A stretch of DNA of 63,918 nucleotides, from positions 1 to 63,918 of IMG/VR virus record IMGVR_UViG_3300021138_000025. The stretch is one strand, 5' to 3'. Source of the stretch: a virus. Positions 44,699 through 52,250 of this stretch are shown piece by piece (positions within the stretch are counted from its first letter, which is position 1; the number at the start of each line of letters is the position of its first letter). Position numbers and translations under genes: made by a program. The notes under the pieces were generated by a model. That model made no database searches. It saw only the letters and a program-made list of their open reading frames with translations, and was not told the DNA's origin.

Positions 44699-44922
44699 AA
44701 ATCATACATATTAACAGAAACATCATTCAACAAAATGCTAAACATAATAGAGAAGAGCCTGTTGTGCGTGTTGAAGAAAATGGTGTCGTTAAATATTGCA
44801 TGGAAGTTGATATAAAAGGACCATCGCGTATGGTCTATCGTCCAAATAAACCTAGAACATGTGGCGCAAAACTATGGATCGAAACTGATGCTGAAGTTGA
44901 ATTAATAGGTGAAAAGCTTTGA
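44695..44922 (+). CDS. Small protein between gp47 and gp46
   Basis: Seventy-five residues, with start and stop overlapping both neighbours (ATGA and TTGA). Middle segment HNREEPVVRVEENGVVKYCM, then PNKPRTCGAKLWIETDAEVE, suggests a small beta barrel with two Cys. Similar short frames sit between genes 47 and 46 in T4 relatives. Translational coupling suggests it works with the nuclease complex, but no function is known. Confidence 0.6.
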   Translation: MKIIHINRNIIQQNAKHNREEPVVRVEENGVVKYCMEVDIKGPSRMVYRPNKPRTCGAKLWIETDAEVELIGEKL

Positions 44923-46625
44923 TACTTTTTAAAAAAATTAGATATAAAAATTTATTATCTACGGGAAATCTTTTTACTGAGATTGATTTGAACACTCATA
45001 ACACTTCATTGATTGTTGGTGAGAACGGTGCTGGCAAATCAACCATCCTTGACGCTTTGTCTTTTGTAATCTTCGGTAAAGCATTCCGTAAGATTAATAA
45101 GGCGCAGCTGATCAATACCATAACTCAAAAGAACCTTGTGGTTGAAGTTGAGTTTTTTATTGGTACAAATAACTATAAGATCATTCGTGGAGCAAAGCCG
45201 AATATATTTGAGGTGTATCAAAATGATATTATCCTCAATCAATCTGCAGAAATGAAAGACTATCAAGAAATTCTTGAGAAGCAGATTATGAAAGTTAATC
45301 ATAAATCTTTCTGTCAGGTTGTAGTTCTTGGGTCAGCTACCTTCCAATCTTTCATGCAGTTGAACACAGCGCAACGTCGCGAGATTATTGAAGACCTTCT
45401 TGATCTTCAAATCTTTACAACGATGAATTCTCTTTTGAAAGATAAAGTTCTTATCAATAGTGATTCACTTAACACTTGTTCTAATAATAAGAAAATTGCA
45501 GAAGAAAAGATTAAACTTATTCGTGAACATATGCAAGAGATGCAAAATAATAATGATGCTATTATTGCAGAAAAGAAAGAGCGCATTGAAGAAACTAAAT
45601 CACAGTTAGAAATTTTAACGGCTCAACAAAATAACATTAATGAGGAAGCTAAAGAATTAGCAAGCCAAACTACTAATCTTGAAACGCTTGAAAATAAAAT
45701 GTCTAAGCTTCAATCTTTGAAGCATAAAATTGAAGCTAATCTTGCTATCGTAAATAAAGAAGTCGCTTTCTTTAATAGTCATGACAACTGCCCTACTTGT
45801 AAACAGGAAATTGATCATGATTTTAAATGTGAAGCTATTGATACAAGAAACACTAACATTACTGAAATTCAAGATGGCCTTGATAAACTATCAGCTGAAT
45901 ATGACAAAGTAAACTCTGAAATAAAAAATATGAATCTTATTAATAATCAGGTTCGTCAAAAAGTAATAAACTATCACGTTATTGATACTAAAATTAATTC
46001 ATTGAATACCTATGTTAAACAACTTAACAATGAAATTAATTCAATTCAAAAAACTGTAGAAGAACAGGATAATACAAAGATTGGAGATCTTGAAAAAGAA
46101 TTCTCTGATATCGAGAAAACACATAGTGAGCTTTCTGAAGAAAGGCAGCTTCTTAATGCAGCTGGTGTTTTACTAAAAGATGGCGGTATTAAATCTAAGA
46201 TCATTAAACAGTATATCCCTGTTATCAATAAACTGATTAACAAATATCTTTCCGCCATGGAGTTTATGTGTCAGTTTGAACTAGATGAAAACTTCAACGA
46301 AACTATTAAGTCTCGTTATAGAGATGTGTTTAGTTACGAGAGTTTCTCTGAAGGCGAAAAAATGCGTATCGATCTTGCTATCCTGTTTACATGGAGAGCG
46401 GTTTCGAAACTTCGTAACTCTATCAACACCAACCTTCTTATCATGGATGAGGTATTCGATAGCTCATTGGATTCGAATGGTACAGAAGAATTTTTAAAGA
46501 TATTAAATAGCTTGACTTTTGACACAAATACGTTTATAATAAGTCATAAGACTGATCAACTTTTCGATAAATTCGAACGAGTGATTAAGTTTGAAAAGCA
46601 TAAGAATTTTTCAAGGATAGCTTAA
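44919..46625 (+). CDS. gp46: Recombination nuclease subunit gp46 (Rad50/SbcC-like)
   Basis: A 568-residue SMC-type ATPase begun from a TTG that overlaps the previous stop. Walker A is GENGAGKS at residues 34-41. Two long coiled-coil arms flank a zinc-hook CPTC at C291/C294. The ABC signature region is YESFSEGEKMRIDLA and Walker B is LLIMDEVFDSSLD near residues 506-518. Length is like T4 gp46 (560). It dimerises through the hook and drives DNA-end processing by gp47. Confidence 0.93.
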   Translation: MILFKKIRYKNLLSTGNLFTEIDLNTHNTSLIVGENGAGKSTILDALSFVIFGKAFRKINKAQLINTITQKNLVVEVEFFIGTNNYKIIRGAKPNIFEVYQNDIILNQSAEMKDYQEILEKQIMKVNHKSFCQVVVLGSATFQSFMQLNTAQRREIIEDLLDLQIFTTMNSLLKDKVLINSDSLNTCSNNKKIAEEKIKLIREHMQEMQNNNDAIIAEKKERIEETKSQLEILTAQQNNINEEAKELASQTTNLETLENKMSKLQSLKHKIEANLAIVNKEVAFFNSHDNCPTCKQEIDHDFKCEAIDTRNTNITEIQDGLDKLSAEYDKVNSEIKNMNLINNQVRQKVINYHVIDTKINSLNTYVKQLNNEINSIQKTVEEQDNTKIGDLEKEFSDIEKTHSELSEERQLLNAAGVLLKDGGIKSKIIKQYIPVINKLINKYLSAMEFMCQFELDENFNETIKSRYRDVFSYESFSEGEKMRIDLAILFTWRAVSKLRNSINTNLLIMDEVFDSSLDSNGTEEFLKILNSLTFDTNTFIISHKTDQLFDKFERVIKFEKHKNFSRIA

Positions 46626-47197
46626 TGTTTGAAACTGTTGTAATTGACGATATCGTGGATACTGTAAAACAAAAACATATCCACGATATGTTAATGACTG
46701 CTGACTGGAAATTCCTTATGGATGTTAGTGGTGTGCAAAATACATATCCATCGCATGGTTTTGCTCATGTTTTAAAATATCCAAATGGATTACTTTCTCC
46801 TTTGTATGAGGAAATCAGCCCTCATATTTTAGATTCTATTTCTAGTGGCAATTATAAAATTAAAGAGAACTATTATAACCGTTCTTTCCTTCAGCTGCCA
46901 TTAGCAGCAAAATATATGAAAGAACACAATGGCATTCATGTGGATCTTCCAAAAGAAATTCCACATGTAGCTTGTGTTTATTATGTAAATAATTCAGACG
47001 GTGATACCATTATTTACGAGCAAACTATTAACGATACTCCAGGCGGCTCGAATAATGTTCAACTCATTGAACATAAAAGAGTTGAACCAAAGCGTGGTCG
47101 TATAGTTATGTTTGATGGATCTAGGTATCACTGTAGCAGTCAACCAACGATTAACTATCGTTGTATCATTAACTTCGATTTAATTATGGAACAATAA
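46625..47197 (+). CDS. 2OG-Fe(II) oxygenase, P4HA/phytanoyl-like phage type
   Basis: A 190-residue double-stranded beta-helix dioxygenase. Iron ligands are H105-x-D107 (GIHVDLP) and H169 (SRYHCSSQP), with R179 (NYRCII) as the probable 2-oxoglutarate anchor. The strand between them, VACVYYVNNSDGDTIIYE, is typical of prolyl-hydroxylase-like phage enzymes common in cyanophages. Substrate unknown: a protein side chain or nucleic-acid base is possible. It is tightly coupled to gp46 (TAATG) and to the deformylase downstream. It is unrelated in sequence to the larger dioxygenase at 48859. Confidence 0.8.
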   Translation: MFETVVIDDIVDTVKQKHIHDMLMTADWKFLMDVSGVQNTYPSHGFAHVLKYPNGLLSPLYEEISPHILDSISSGNYKIKENYYNRSFLQLPLAAKYMKEHNGIHVDLPKEIPHVACVYYVNNSDGDTIIYEQTINDTPGGSNNVQLIEHKRVEPKRGRIVMFDGSRYHCSSQPTINYRCIINFDLIMEQ

Positions 47198-47198
47198 T

Positions 47199-47675
47199 AT
47201 GGAATTAGTACCAGCCAACGATCCAATCTTAACTAAAGTTTGCGAAACTTTTGATTTTCTTAATCCTCCATTTGACCCTGTTGAATTTTCTCAAGAACTT
47301 ATTAAGTTTATGTATAGTAAAAATGGAGTTGGTTTAGCAGCGAATCAGGTTGGTGTTCCATATCGTATCTTTGCTATGAGAGCAGCCCCTGAAAATTTTG
47401 TTTGTTTTAATCCTAAGATTATTATGCCAGGAACTGATGAGATTGTTCTTGAAGAAGGATGCTTGACTTTTCCCAAATTATTAGTTAAGATAAAGCGACC
47501 TCAACATATTCGTGTTCGATTTAATACACCGAACGGAGATACATTGACAAAACAGTTTACAGGATTATCTGCTCGTATCTTTCAACATGAACTAGATCAT
47601 CTTGACGGAATTGTATTTTATAATAAAGCAAATCGGTTTCATCGCGAACAAGCATTGAAGAATTGGAAAAAATGA
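47199..47675 (+). CDS. def: Peptide deformylase
   Basis: A 158-residue deformylase with all three family motifs: GVGLAANQ at residues 43-50, EEGCLTFP at 85-92 and HELDH at 130-134. The metal is bound by C88, H130 and H134. It removes the formyl group from new proteins. Phage forms are short at the C-terminus like this one and are common in marine T4-like phages, where they may hasten production of host or phage membrane proteins. It overlaps the next gene by ATGA. Confidence 0.93.
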   Translation: MELVPANDPILTKVCETFDFLNPPFDPVEFSQELIKFMYSKNGVGLAANQVGVPYRIFAMRAAPENFVCFNPKIIMPGTDEIVLEEGCLTFPKLLVKIKRPQHIRVRFNTPNGDTLTKQFTGLSARIFQHELDHLDGIVFYNKANRFHREQALKNWKK

Positions 47676-48205
47676 ATATCTTCTATATTGATCATGACCC
47701 TATGCAAGCTGCCGAGTGGATGGTTGATAAACACGTAGTTAAAATGATTCTCGAATCAGCTCAACTACTTTCTACCGCCCATCGCGTTTTAGATGGCAGA
47801 CAAATCGAAGGCCAATCAAAAACTGGCAGAAAAGCTAAACGGTGGATTCTCGATGATGGTCGCGAAGATGTTTTATATTCTGCGACGCATATCAATCATC
47901 CATCTGCCGTTTGGTGTCGCGAATCAATAGAGAATTATAACTGGCTGGTAGATCACTTCTTTGCTCTCATGAACGAATACACTTATCGTTATGAGAAGCA
48001 GCATAAGTGCTATGGTGAAATTTCATACATGCTTCAATCACCTCCGAAGAATTTAGAAAAATTCGATTGGACAACTATGCCTTCCTGTATGACAGATGAA
48101 TATATTATATCAAATGATCCAATAATCAATTACCGTAATTATTACAAAATCGGTAAAGCAAATTTACACAATTGGAAAAAACGTAAACCACCAGAATGGA
48201 TTTAA
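47672..48205 (+). CDS. Conserved T4-like phage protein, function unknown
   Basis: The start is ATG 47672 overlapping the deformylase stop. The 177-residue protein begins NIFYIDHDPMQAAEWMVDKH, then VVKMILESAQLLSTAHRVLD, and THINHPSAVWCRESIENYNW, a set of segments I recall from conserved hypothetical proteins of cyanophages and other T4 relatives. The invariant-looking His, Asp, Glu and Trp residues suggest an enzyme acting on nucleic acids, but I know no assigned reaction. It is in the same operon as the deformylase and the MazG-like gene. Confidence 0.65.
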   Translation: MNIFYIDHDPMQAAEWMVDKHVVKMILESAQLLSTAHRVLDGRQIEGQSKTGRKAKRWILDDGREDVLYSATHINHPSAVWCRESIENYNWLVDHFFALMNEYTYRYEKQHKCYGEISYMLQSPPKNLEKFDWTTMPSCMTDEYIISNDPIINYRNYYKIGKANLHNWKKRKPPEWI

Positions 48206-48206
48206 A

Positions 48207-48401
48207 ATGGACGATATTAAAATTAAACAAAGAATGAAAGAGCTTATGATACCCATTGATCAGCAGATTATGATGACTGATGATCCAGGTGAAGTTATGA
48301 TGTTGGCTTGTGCAATGCTATCAACTGTAAAGCAAATATTTGATTTGCAACTTGGCGTTGATGGAAGAAATAAAATGTTTAGGAGTATTATGGATGAGTA
48401 A
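48207..48401 (+). CDS. Small conserved helical protein
   Basis: Sixty-four residues starting one base after the preceding stop. The core DDPGEVMMLACAMLSTVKQIFD and LGVDGRNKMFRSIMDE is a pair of amphipathic helices known to me from small T4-like cyanophage proteins without function. The last 8 bases overlap the next start. Probably a small binding protein. Confidence 0.55.
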   Translation: MDDIKIKQRMKELMIPIDQQIMMTDDPGEVMMLACAMLSTVKQIFDLQLGVDGRNKMFRSIMDE

Positions 48402-48813
48402 TTGGTTTGAAGATGTAAAGGACTTTCACCGCGCATTTGGTCAGCGTATTGGAGATAAGCCAGAATTGGCGCAAGATTTTACTGAGAGAAATCTTAGATG
48501 CAGTTTAATGGATGAAGAATTTAATGAATATATTGAAGCTGAAAATAAACACGATCTTATAGAAGTGGCTGATGCTCTAGCTGACATTATCTACATTGCT
48601 CTTGGCACAGCTGTATCATATGGCATTCCTCTTGATAAAGTATTCGAAGAAGTTCACCGTAGCAATATGGCGAAGCTCGTTGATGGTAAGGTTCTTCGTC
48701 GAGAAGATGGCAAGATTCAAAAGCCAAAGGGTTGGACTCCACCTGATATTGAATATGTGATAAAAAAGACACATGAAGAAAACACTTTACTTAATCAACA
48801 AATTGGTTTATAA
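48394..48813 (+). CDS. MazG-like nucleotide pyrophosphohydrolase
   Basis: The start is ATG 48394 behind TTTAGGAGTATTATGG. The 139-residue protein has the all-alpha NTP-PPase layout: a DFHRAFGQRIG helix, then E41-E42-x2-E45 (LMDEEFNEYIEA) and E57-x2-D60-x3-D64 (EVADALADII), the metal-binding set. The C-terminal GKVLRREDGKIQKPKGWTPP matches the phage/PRA-PH MazG type. Such enzymes hydrolyse dNTPs or ppGpp-like alarmones; in marine phages they are commonly kept with nucleotide-metabolism genes. If this phage uses modified bases, removal of canonical nucleotides is another possible role. Confidence 0.8.
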   Translation: MSNWFEDVKDFHRAFGQRIGDKPELAQDFTERNLRCSLMDEEFNEYIEAENKHDLIEVADALADIIYIALGTAVSYGIPLDKVFEEVHRSNMAKLVDGKVLRREDGKIQKPKGWTPPDIEYVIKKTHEENTLLNQQIGL

Positions 48814-48858
48814 TAATGCATATATACGATTATAGATATTATTATAACGGAGAGAAAA

Positions 48859-50163
48859 ATGGTTAGAACACTTGTTGTAAAAAAGCGCGATGTAGAACAT
48901 GTCCTTGGTACATTCATCACCTGTGCAGATTATGCCGATGAAATCATTCAAGAAGATTGTGATTTGTATGCAGAATCGCTTGATGGAACTATCTCAGAAG
49001 AGAATATTATTTTCAAGTATCGCAAGAATGTTTTCAGTCAGGAAGAAATGGATGCAGCCTATACTGGTTTGAGAGATGCTGCGACTGAATCACAGAACCG
49101 TGGACTTGCCGCTGGTCCTCGTGGTGAACAACTTGGGGCTGAAGGTCGTGGTAATCGCGATTGGGTTAGCCCAGAACAAATTGAAATCCTTGCCTTTCTT
49201 GGTAGGCCATTAAATTCTTTTGATGATGGTACTACAATCGAAACGATTAAGGAAAGTCATAAGAAAGGTTCTAAGGAAGAAACTCGCGGTCAGGTATGGC
49301 TTCGTTCTGCAGTATTGCAGAAGTATGAAGAATACCATGGATGGTTTGATAAGTGGCTTGCTGGTATTCATAACCTTTCGCGTGAAGAACAGATGGCTGA
49401 AGCAAAGCATATTGTTGAAAATTATATTTCAGAAACAAATTATGCACAGTCAGTAATGTCTGGTATTGCTGGATACTTCGATCGTTATCCACGTATTCCA
49501 TATGGTCGTGCAACTTCATATACTGAAAAGAATTATGATAAGTTTGCGCTTGTTTTTCCATATCTTCGCAAACTTAATCAACAATTTAAAGAACTACTTC
49601 CTGTACGTTGGGGTGCACAAAACGAATGTGCTCAAAAACTCGATCCTCGTTTTCGTATTGATGAAACTGTCTTTACGACATTGACAGTTAATCATAACTG
49701 GCGTACAGCTTGTCATAGAGATGCTGGAGACTTACATGAAGGATTCTCGAATATTTGCGGCATTACTGGCCCTGAAGGTAAAGGTTGGAAGGGCGCTGAG
49801 TTCATTCTTCCAGAATTTGGTATCGCTATTAATCTCCAGCCTGGAGATATGTTGCTCGTCAATAATCATGGTGGTATTCACGGTAATGATGCACTTATTG
49901 GAGATGATAATGATCGCCTTACCTTGGTATCTTATTTCCGCGAAAAGATGCTTGATCTCAAAGCTTGGGATTACGAAAACCTCCGCAAGCAATATGTCGA
50001 TGAAAGACGAATGAATAAAGATCATCCACTTCATCGCCATCTTTGGAATGGTGTTTCTGCAAATATGTGGGATGAACAAGAATGGTATGACTATATGAAG
50101 AAGCATAATATTGCTGACCCATATGGCAAAGAAGCAGCAGCGAGCTTGGATTCATTCTTCTAA
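48859..50163 (+). CDS. TET/JBP-like 2OG-Fe(II) dioxygenase, predicted DNA-pyrimidine hydroxylase
   Basis: A 434-residue protein. The C-terminal half has the TET/JBP arrangement: FTTLTVNHNWRTACHRDAGD with H286-x-D288, GFSNICGITGPEGKGWKG, AEFILPEFGIAINLQPGDML, then GGIHGND with H341 and DRLTLVSYFRE with R353 as the 2OG anchor. TET/JBP enzymes hydroxylate the methyl of 5mC or thymine inside DNA; phage members start hypermodification pathways (family knowledge). The first 200 residues are helical and unassigned and may bind DNA. The start has AACGGAGAGAAAA. It leads a run of modification-type genes. Which base it acts on cannot be read from sequence. Confidence 0.75.
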   Translation: MVRTLVVKKRDVEHVLGTFITCADYADEIIQEDCDLYAESLDGTISEENIIFKYRKNVFSQEEMDAAYTGLRDAATESQNRGLAAGPRGEQLGAEGRGNRDWVSPEQIEILAFLGRPLNSFDDGTTIETIKESHKKGSKEETRGQVWLRSAVLQKYEEYHGWFDKWLAGIHNLSREEQMAEAKHIVENYISETNYAQSVMSGIAGYFDRYPRIPYGRATSYTEKNYDKFALVFPYLRKLNQQFKELLPVRWGAQNECAQKLDPRFRIDETVFTTLTVNHNWRTACHRDAGDLHEGFSNICGITGPEGKGWKGAEFILPEFGIAINLQPGDMLLVNNHGGIHGNDALIGDDNDRLTLVSYFREKMLDLKAWDYENLRKQYVDERRMNKDHPLHRHLWNGVSANMWDEQEWYDYMKKHNIADPYGKEAAASLDSFF

Positions 50164-50843
50164 TGTGTGGTGTGCTAGGTATAGCGATTAAAAATTTTAC
50201 AAAGAAAGACCACGATTTAGTTCGTGGTCTTTTCATTCAATCTATGATCCGTGGTAAACATGCTAGTGGTGTTTCATATGTCAAAAACGGAATTGTAAAT
50301 ACAGTTAAAGAATCAATACCTGCAGAAGAGTTTATATTAAAACAAAATTTAGATAATTGGAGAAATGAAGATGGAAACCTTTATTGTATTGGTCATATTA
50401 GGTATTCTACTTCTGACTTGCGTTTTAATCAGCCCTTTGGAACTGATTTACTGGGCATTGTTCACAACGGAGTTATATCCCAAGAACCACCAGAAACTTG
50501 GGAAGAGAAATATGGATACAAAACAGAAACTGCAAATGACTCAGAATTGATTTTGAAATGCTGGGAACAACATCAAAATCCTTTGAGCGTTTTTCCTGAA
50601 GCAAGCATGGCAGTTTGCGGTATCAGTTACAATAAAAAATTAACTGCATTTAGAAATGCGGAAAGACCTTTGTATTATTACACTGATGAAAGGTCTAGTG
50701 TGTTTGCTTCAACTAAAGATATTTTAAATCGTTCTGGTTTATCATCTGTAACTAAAACAAAAATGTATGAAGTTATTACAGTTGAAGATTTTAATCTGAC
50801 ACGGCTTCCTATGAATGACATTAATGTAGAGGACTTGCAATGA
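50163..50843 (+). CDS. Stand-alone class II glutamine amidotransferase
   Basis: A 226-residue N-terminal-nucleophile amidotransferase. The start MCGVLGIAI gives Cys2 as nucleophile after Met removal. Then MIRGKHASGVSYV, CIGHIRYSTSDLRFNQPF, LGIVHNGVISQ, and the TANDSELILKC segment match the glutaminase domain of PurF/GlmS/AsnB-type enzymes. No synthase domain follows, so it must hand ammonia to a partner; the adjoining amidoligase is the obvious candidate. The start overlaps the dioxygenase stop (TAATG), and the end overlaps the amidoligase start (ATGA). Confidence 0.85.
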   Translation: MCGVLGIAIKNFTKKDHDLVRGLFIQSMIRGKHASGVSYVKNGIVNTVKESIPAEEFILKQNLDNWRNEDGNLYCIGHIRYSTSDLRFNQPFGTDLLGIVHNGVISQEPPETWEEKYGYKTETANDSELILKCWEQHQNPLSVFPEASMAVCGISYNKKLTAFRNAERPLYYYTDERSSVFASTKDILNRSGLSSVTKTKMYEVITVEDFNLTRLPMNDINVEDLQ

Positions 50844-51724
50844 ATTACGATCCAAAAGATTATACATGGGGCTACGAAATTGAGTGGGGTGATATTGACA
50901 GGCGTACAATTATCCCTTCGCATTTAGGTAAGTGGGAATTTGCTGAAACAGATATTGTTAATTTGAATGGCGAGTTTCGTGGCCTTGCATGCGATCCATT
51001 AGGTGAATCACCTCCAGTTGGTGGTGAAATTAATACAAAGCCAACTGCAACTTGGCAAGATCAAGTTGAACGTATTATGGAAATTAAAAAGCTCTTTACT
51101 GATTTAAAACAATCACCAACAGCTTCTTGTGTCAATCATGGTCATCTTCATGTCTATGTTCCTGGATTGAAAGATGATATTCCTGCATTGAAGAAGTTAG
51201 TTAAGTATATTCGAGACAATCAACACATTACAATTGATAGATTATATCAGTACCGTCTTGATCCTCTTATGTCCAGTGCTAAAACTGCCAAGACATATTT
51301 GAAGTGGGATGGTGGTCGTCCAATGCCCGACTATATGTGTAACAACATTATTAGTCTTACACAGGACTTCGAGCATTTTATTAAACTTCATGCGGCTGGT
51401 AAAGATGGTGTATCAATGGGTCGGCCATTCCGATATGCAATCAATACATATTGCATGAAACATACTGGAACAATTGAGTTCCGTTGTTTGCGTTCTTCAA
51501 CAGAGCGTAGGGAAATTGAAGACTCATTTAGGTTTGCGGAAAAGTTTATTGAAGCTGCATTAAATGATGGTCCACCAGTAGAAGATATTCTTAGCGAATA
51601 TGATTATCAGTTTCCTAAATTTAATTACGACCATGAAATGTATCTCGGCTGGGAGAAAACAAAATATGATAAGTCAAGAGGCAATAAGCAACGTGAGTTC
51701 CTTTCAGTTGAGGCCAACGACTAA
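50840..51724 (+). CDS. Amidoligase of the GCS2/Amidoligase_2 type
   Basis: A 294-residue carboxylate-amine ligase. The family pattern is visible: GYEIEWGD at residues 11-18, GGEINTKPT at 61-69, CVNHGHLHVYVPG at 97-109, RYAINTY at 198-204 and TGTIEFRCLRSS at 209-220. Enzymes of this superfamily (glutamine-synthetase-like fold) join a carboxyl and an amine with ATP and are often encoded beside class II amidotransferases and GNAT proteins in biosynthetic clusters. Here all three genes are adjacent and overlapping. A likely task is building or amidating an amino-acid adduct destined for DNA, which is an inference from the neighbourhood. Confidence 0.78.
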   Translation: MNYDPKDYTWGYEIEWGDIDRRTIIPSHLGKWEFAETDIVNLNGEFRGLACDPLGESPPVGGEINTKPTATWQDQVERIMEIKKLFTDLKQSPTASCVNHGHLHVYVPGLKDDIPALKKLVKYIRDNQHITIDRLYQYRLDPLMSSAKTAKTYLKWDGGRPMPDYMCNNIISLTQDFEHFIKLHAAGKDGVSMGRPFRYAINTYCMKHTGTIEFRCLRSSTERREIEDSFRFAEKFIEAALNDGPPVEDILSEYDYQFPKFNYDHEMYLGWEKTKYDKSRGNKQREFLSVEAND

Positions 51725-52220
51725 AACTGAATTCATTGCTTCTCTTACTGATTTAAAAGAAGATAAGTTTGCCAAAACATTCGTTGCTAAATGCAACATG
51801 ATGGATGATTGGGATAAATGTAGGGGTGTGTGGATCGACGGTAGACTTGCAGGAGCTATCGTCGTTACCATTTCAAAACGTAAACCAATCACTGCTAATC
51901 TTCAACTTCTCCATACTTTCCATGAGTTCAGAGGTAAGGGTGTTGCTCGTAAATTGTGCGAGTGGGCAAAGGATCATGCTATTGAAATGGATGCAGAATA
52001 CTTTCGTGTTTCTGCGGAGTTTGATGCGGTTCCATTTTATGAGAAGTGTGGATTTAAATTCGTTTGCAAACAAAAAACAGCCAAGCTCGCCATGTTTAAA
52101 CTTTCTGACCCAGATATTATTGATGAATACATTTGGAAAACGATGAAGAAAAAAGGTAAAGGCGGATGCGTAGAGTGTTACGTTGATTATAAAGGTGTTG
52201 ACTTTTTTCAAGAAGTATAG
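51666..52220 (+). CDS. GNAT acetyltransferase
   Basis: I choose ATG 51666 (ribosome site GGGAGAAAACAAA), which gives 184 residues; earlier ATGs lie deep in the amidoligase gene. The GNAT fold is clear from LQLLHTFHEFRGKGVARKLC with the acetyl-CoA loop RGKGVA at residues 89-94, followed by AEYFRVSAEFDAVPFYEKCG. The C-terminal 45 residues are basic and contain a Cys pair (GGCVECYVDY). GNATs acetylate amines; in this context the amine could be a DNA-base adduct or an intermediate. The gene overlaps the amidoligase end by 59 bases and carries the next promoter in its last codons. Confidence 0.8.
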   Translation: MISQEAISNVSSFQLRPTTKTEFIASLTDLKEDKFAKTFVAKCNMMDDWDKCRGVWIDGRLAGAIVVTISKRKPITANLQLLHTFHEFRGKGVARKLCEWAKDHAIEMDAEYFRVSAEFDAVPFYEKCGFKFVCKQKTAKLAMFKLSDPDIIDEYIWKTMKKKGKGGCVECYVDYKGVDFFQEV

Positions 52221-52226
52221 TATAAT
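52198..52226 (+). promoter_or_regulatory. Sigma-70-like promoter at the end of the GNAT gene
   Basis: TTGACT at 52198-52203, 17-base spacer, TATAAT at 52221-52226. The TAG stop of the GNAT gene directly precedes the -10 box. It would drive the GIY-YIG/ParB, transferase and kinase genes. Confidence 0.75.
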
Positions 52227-52250
52227 ATCTATATAACTTAGGAGATTGTT

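Noticed and set aside
48859-50163. Reading this protein as a simple phytanoyl-CoA-type or prolyl hydroxylase
   Set aside because: The strand order around HRDAGD, the GxxWxGAEF segment and the PGD-x(9-10)-H spacing fit the TET/JBP group better, although a profile search should confirm it.
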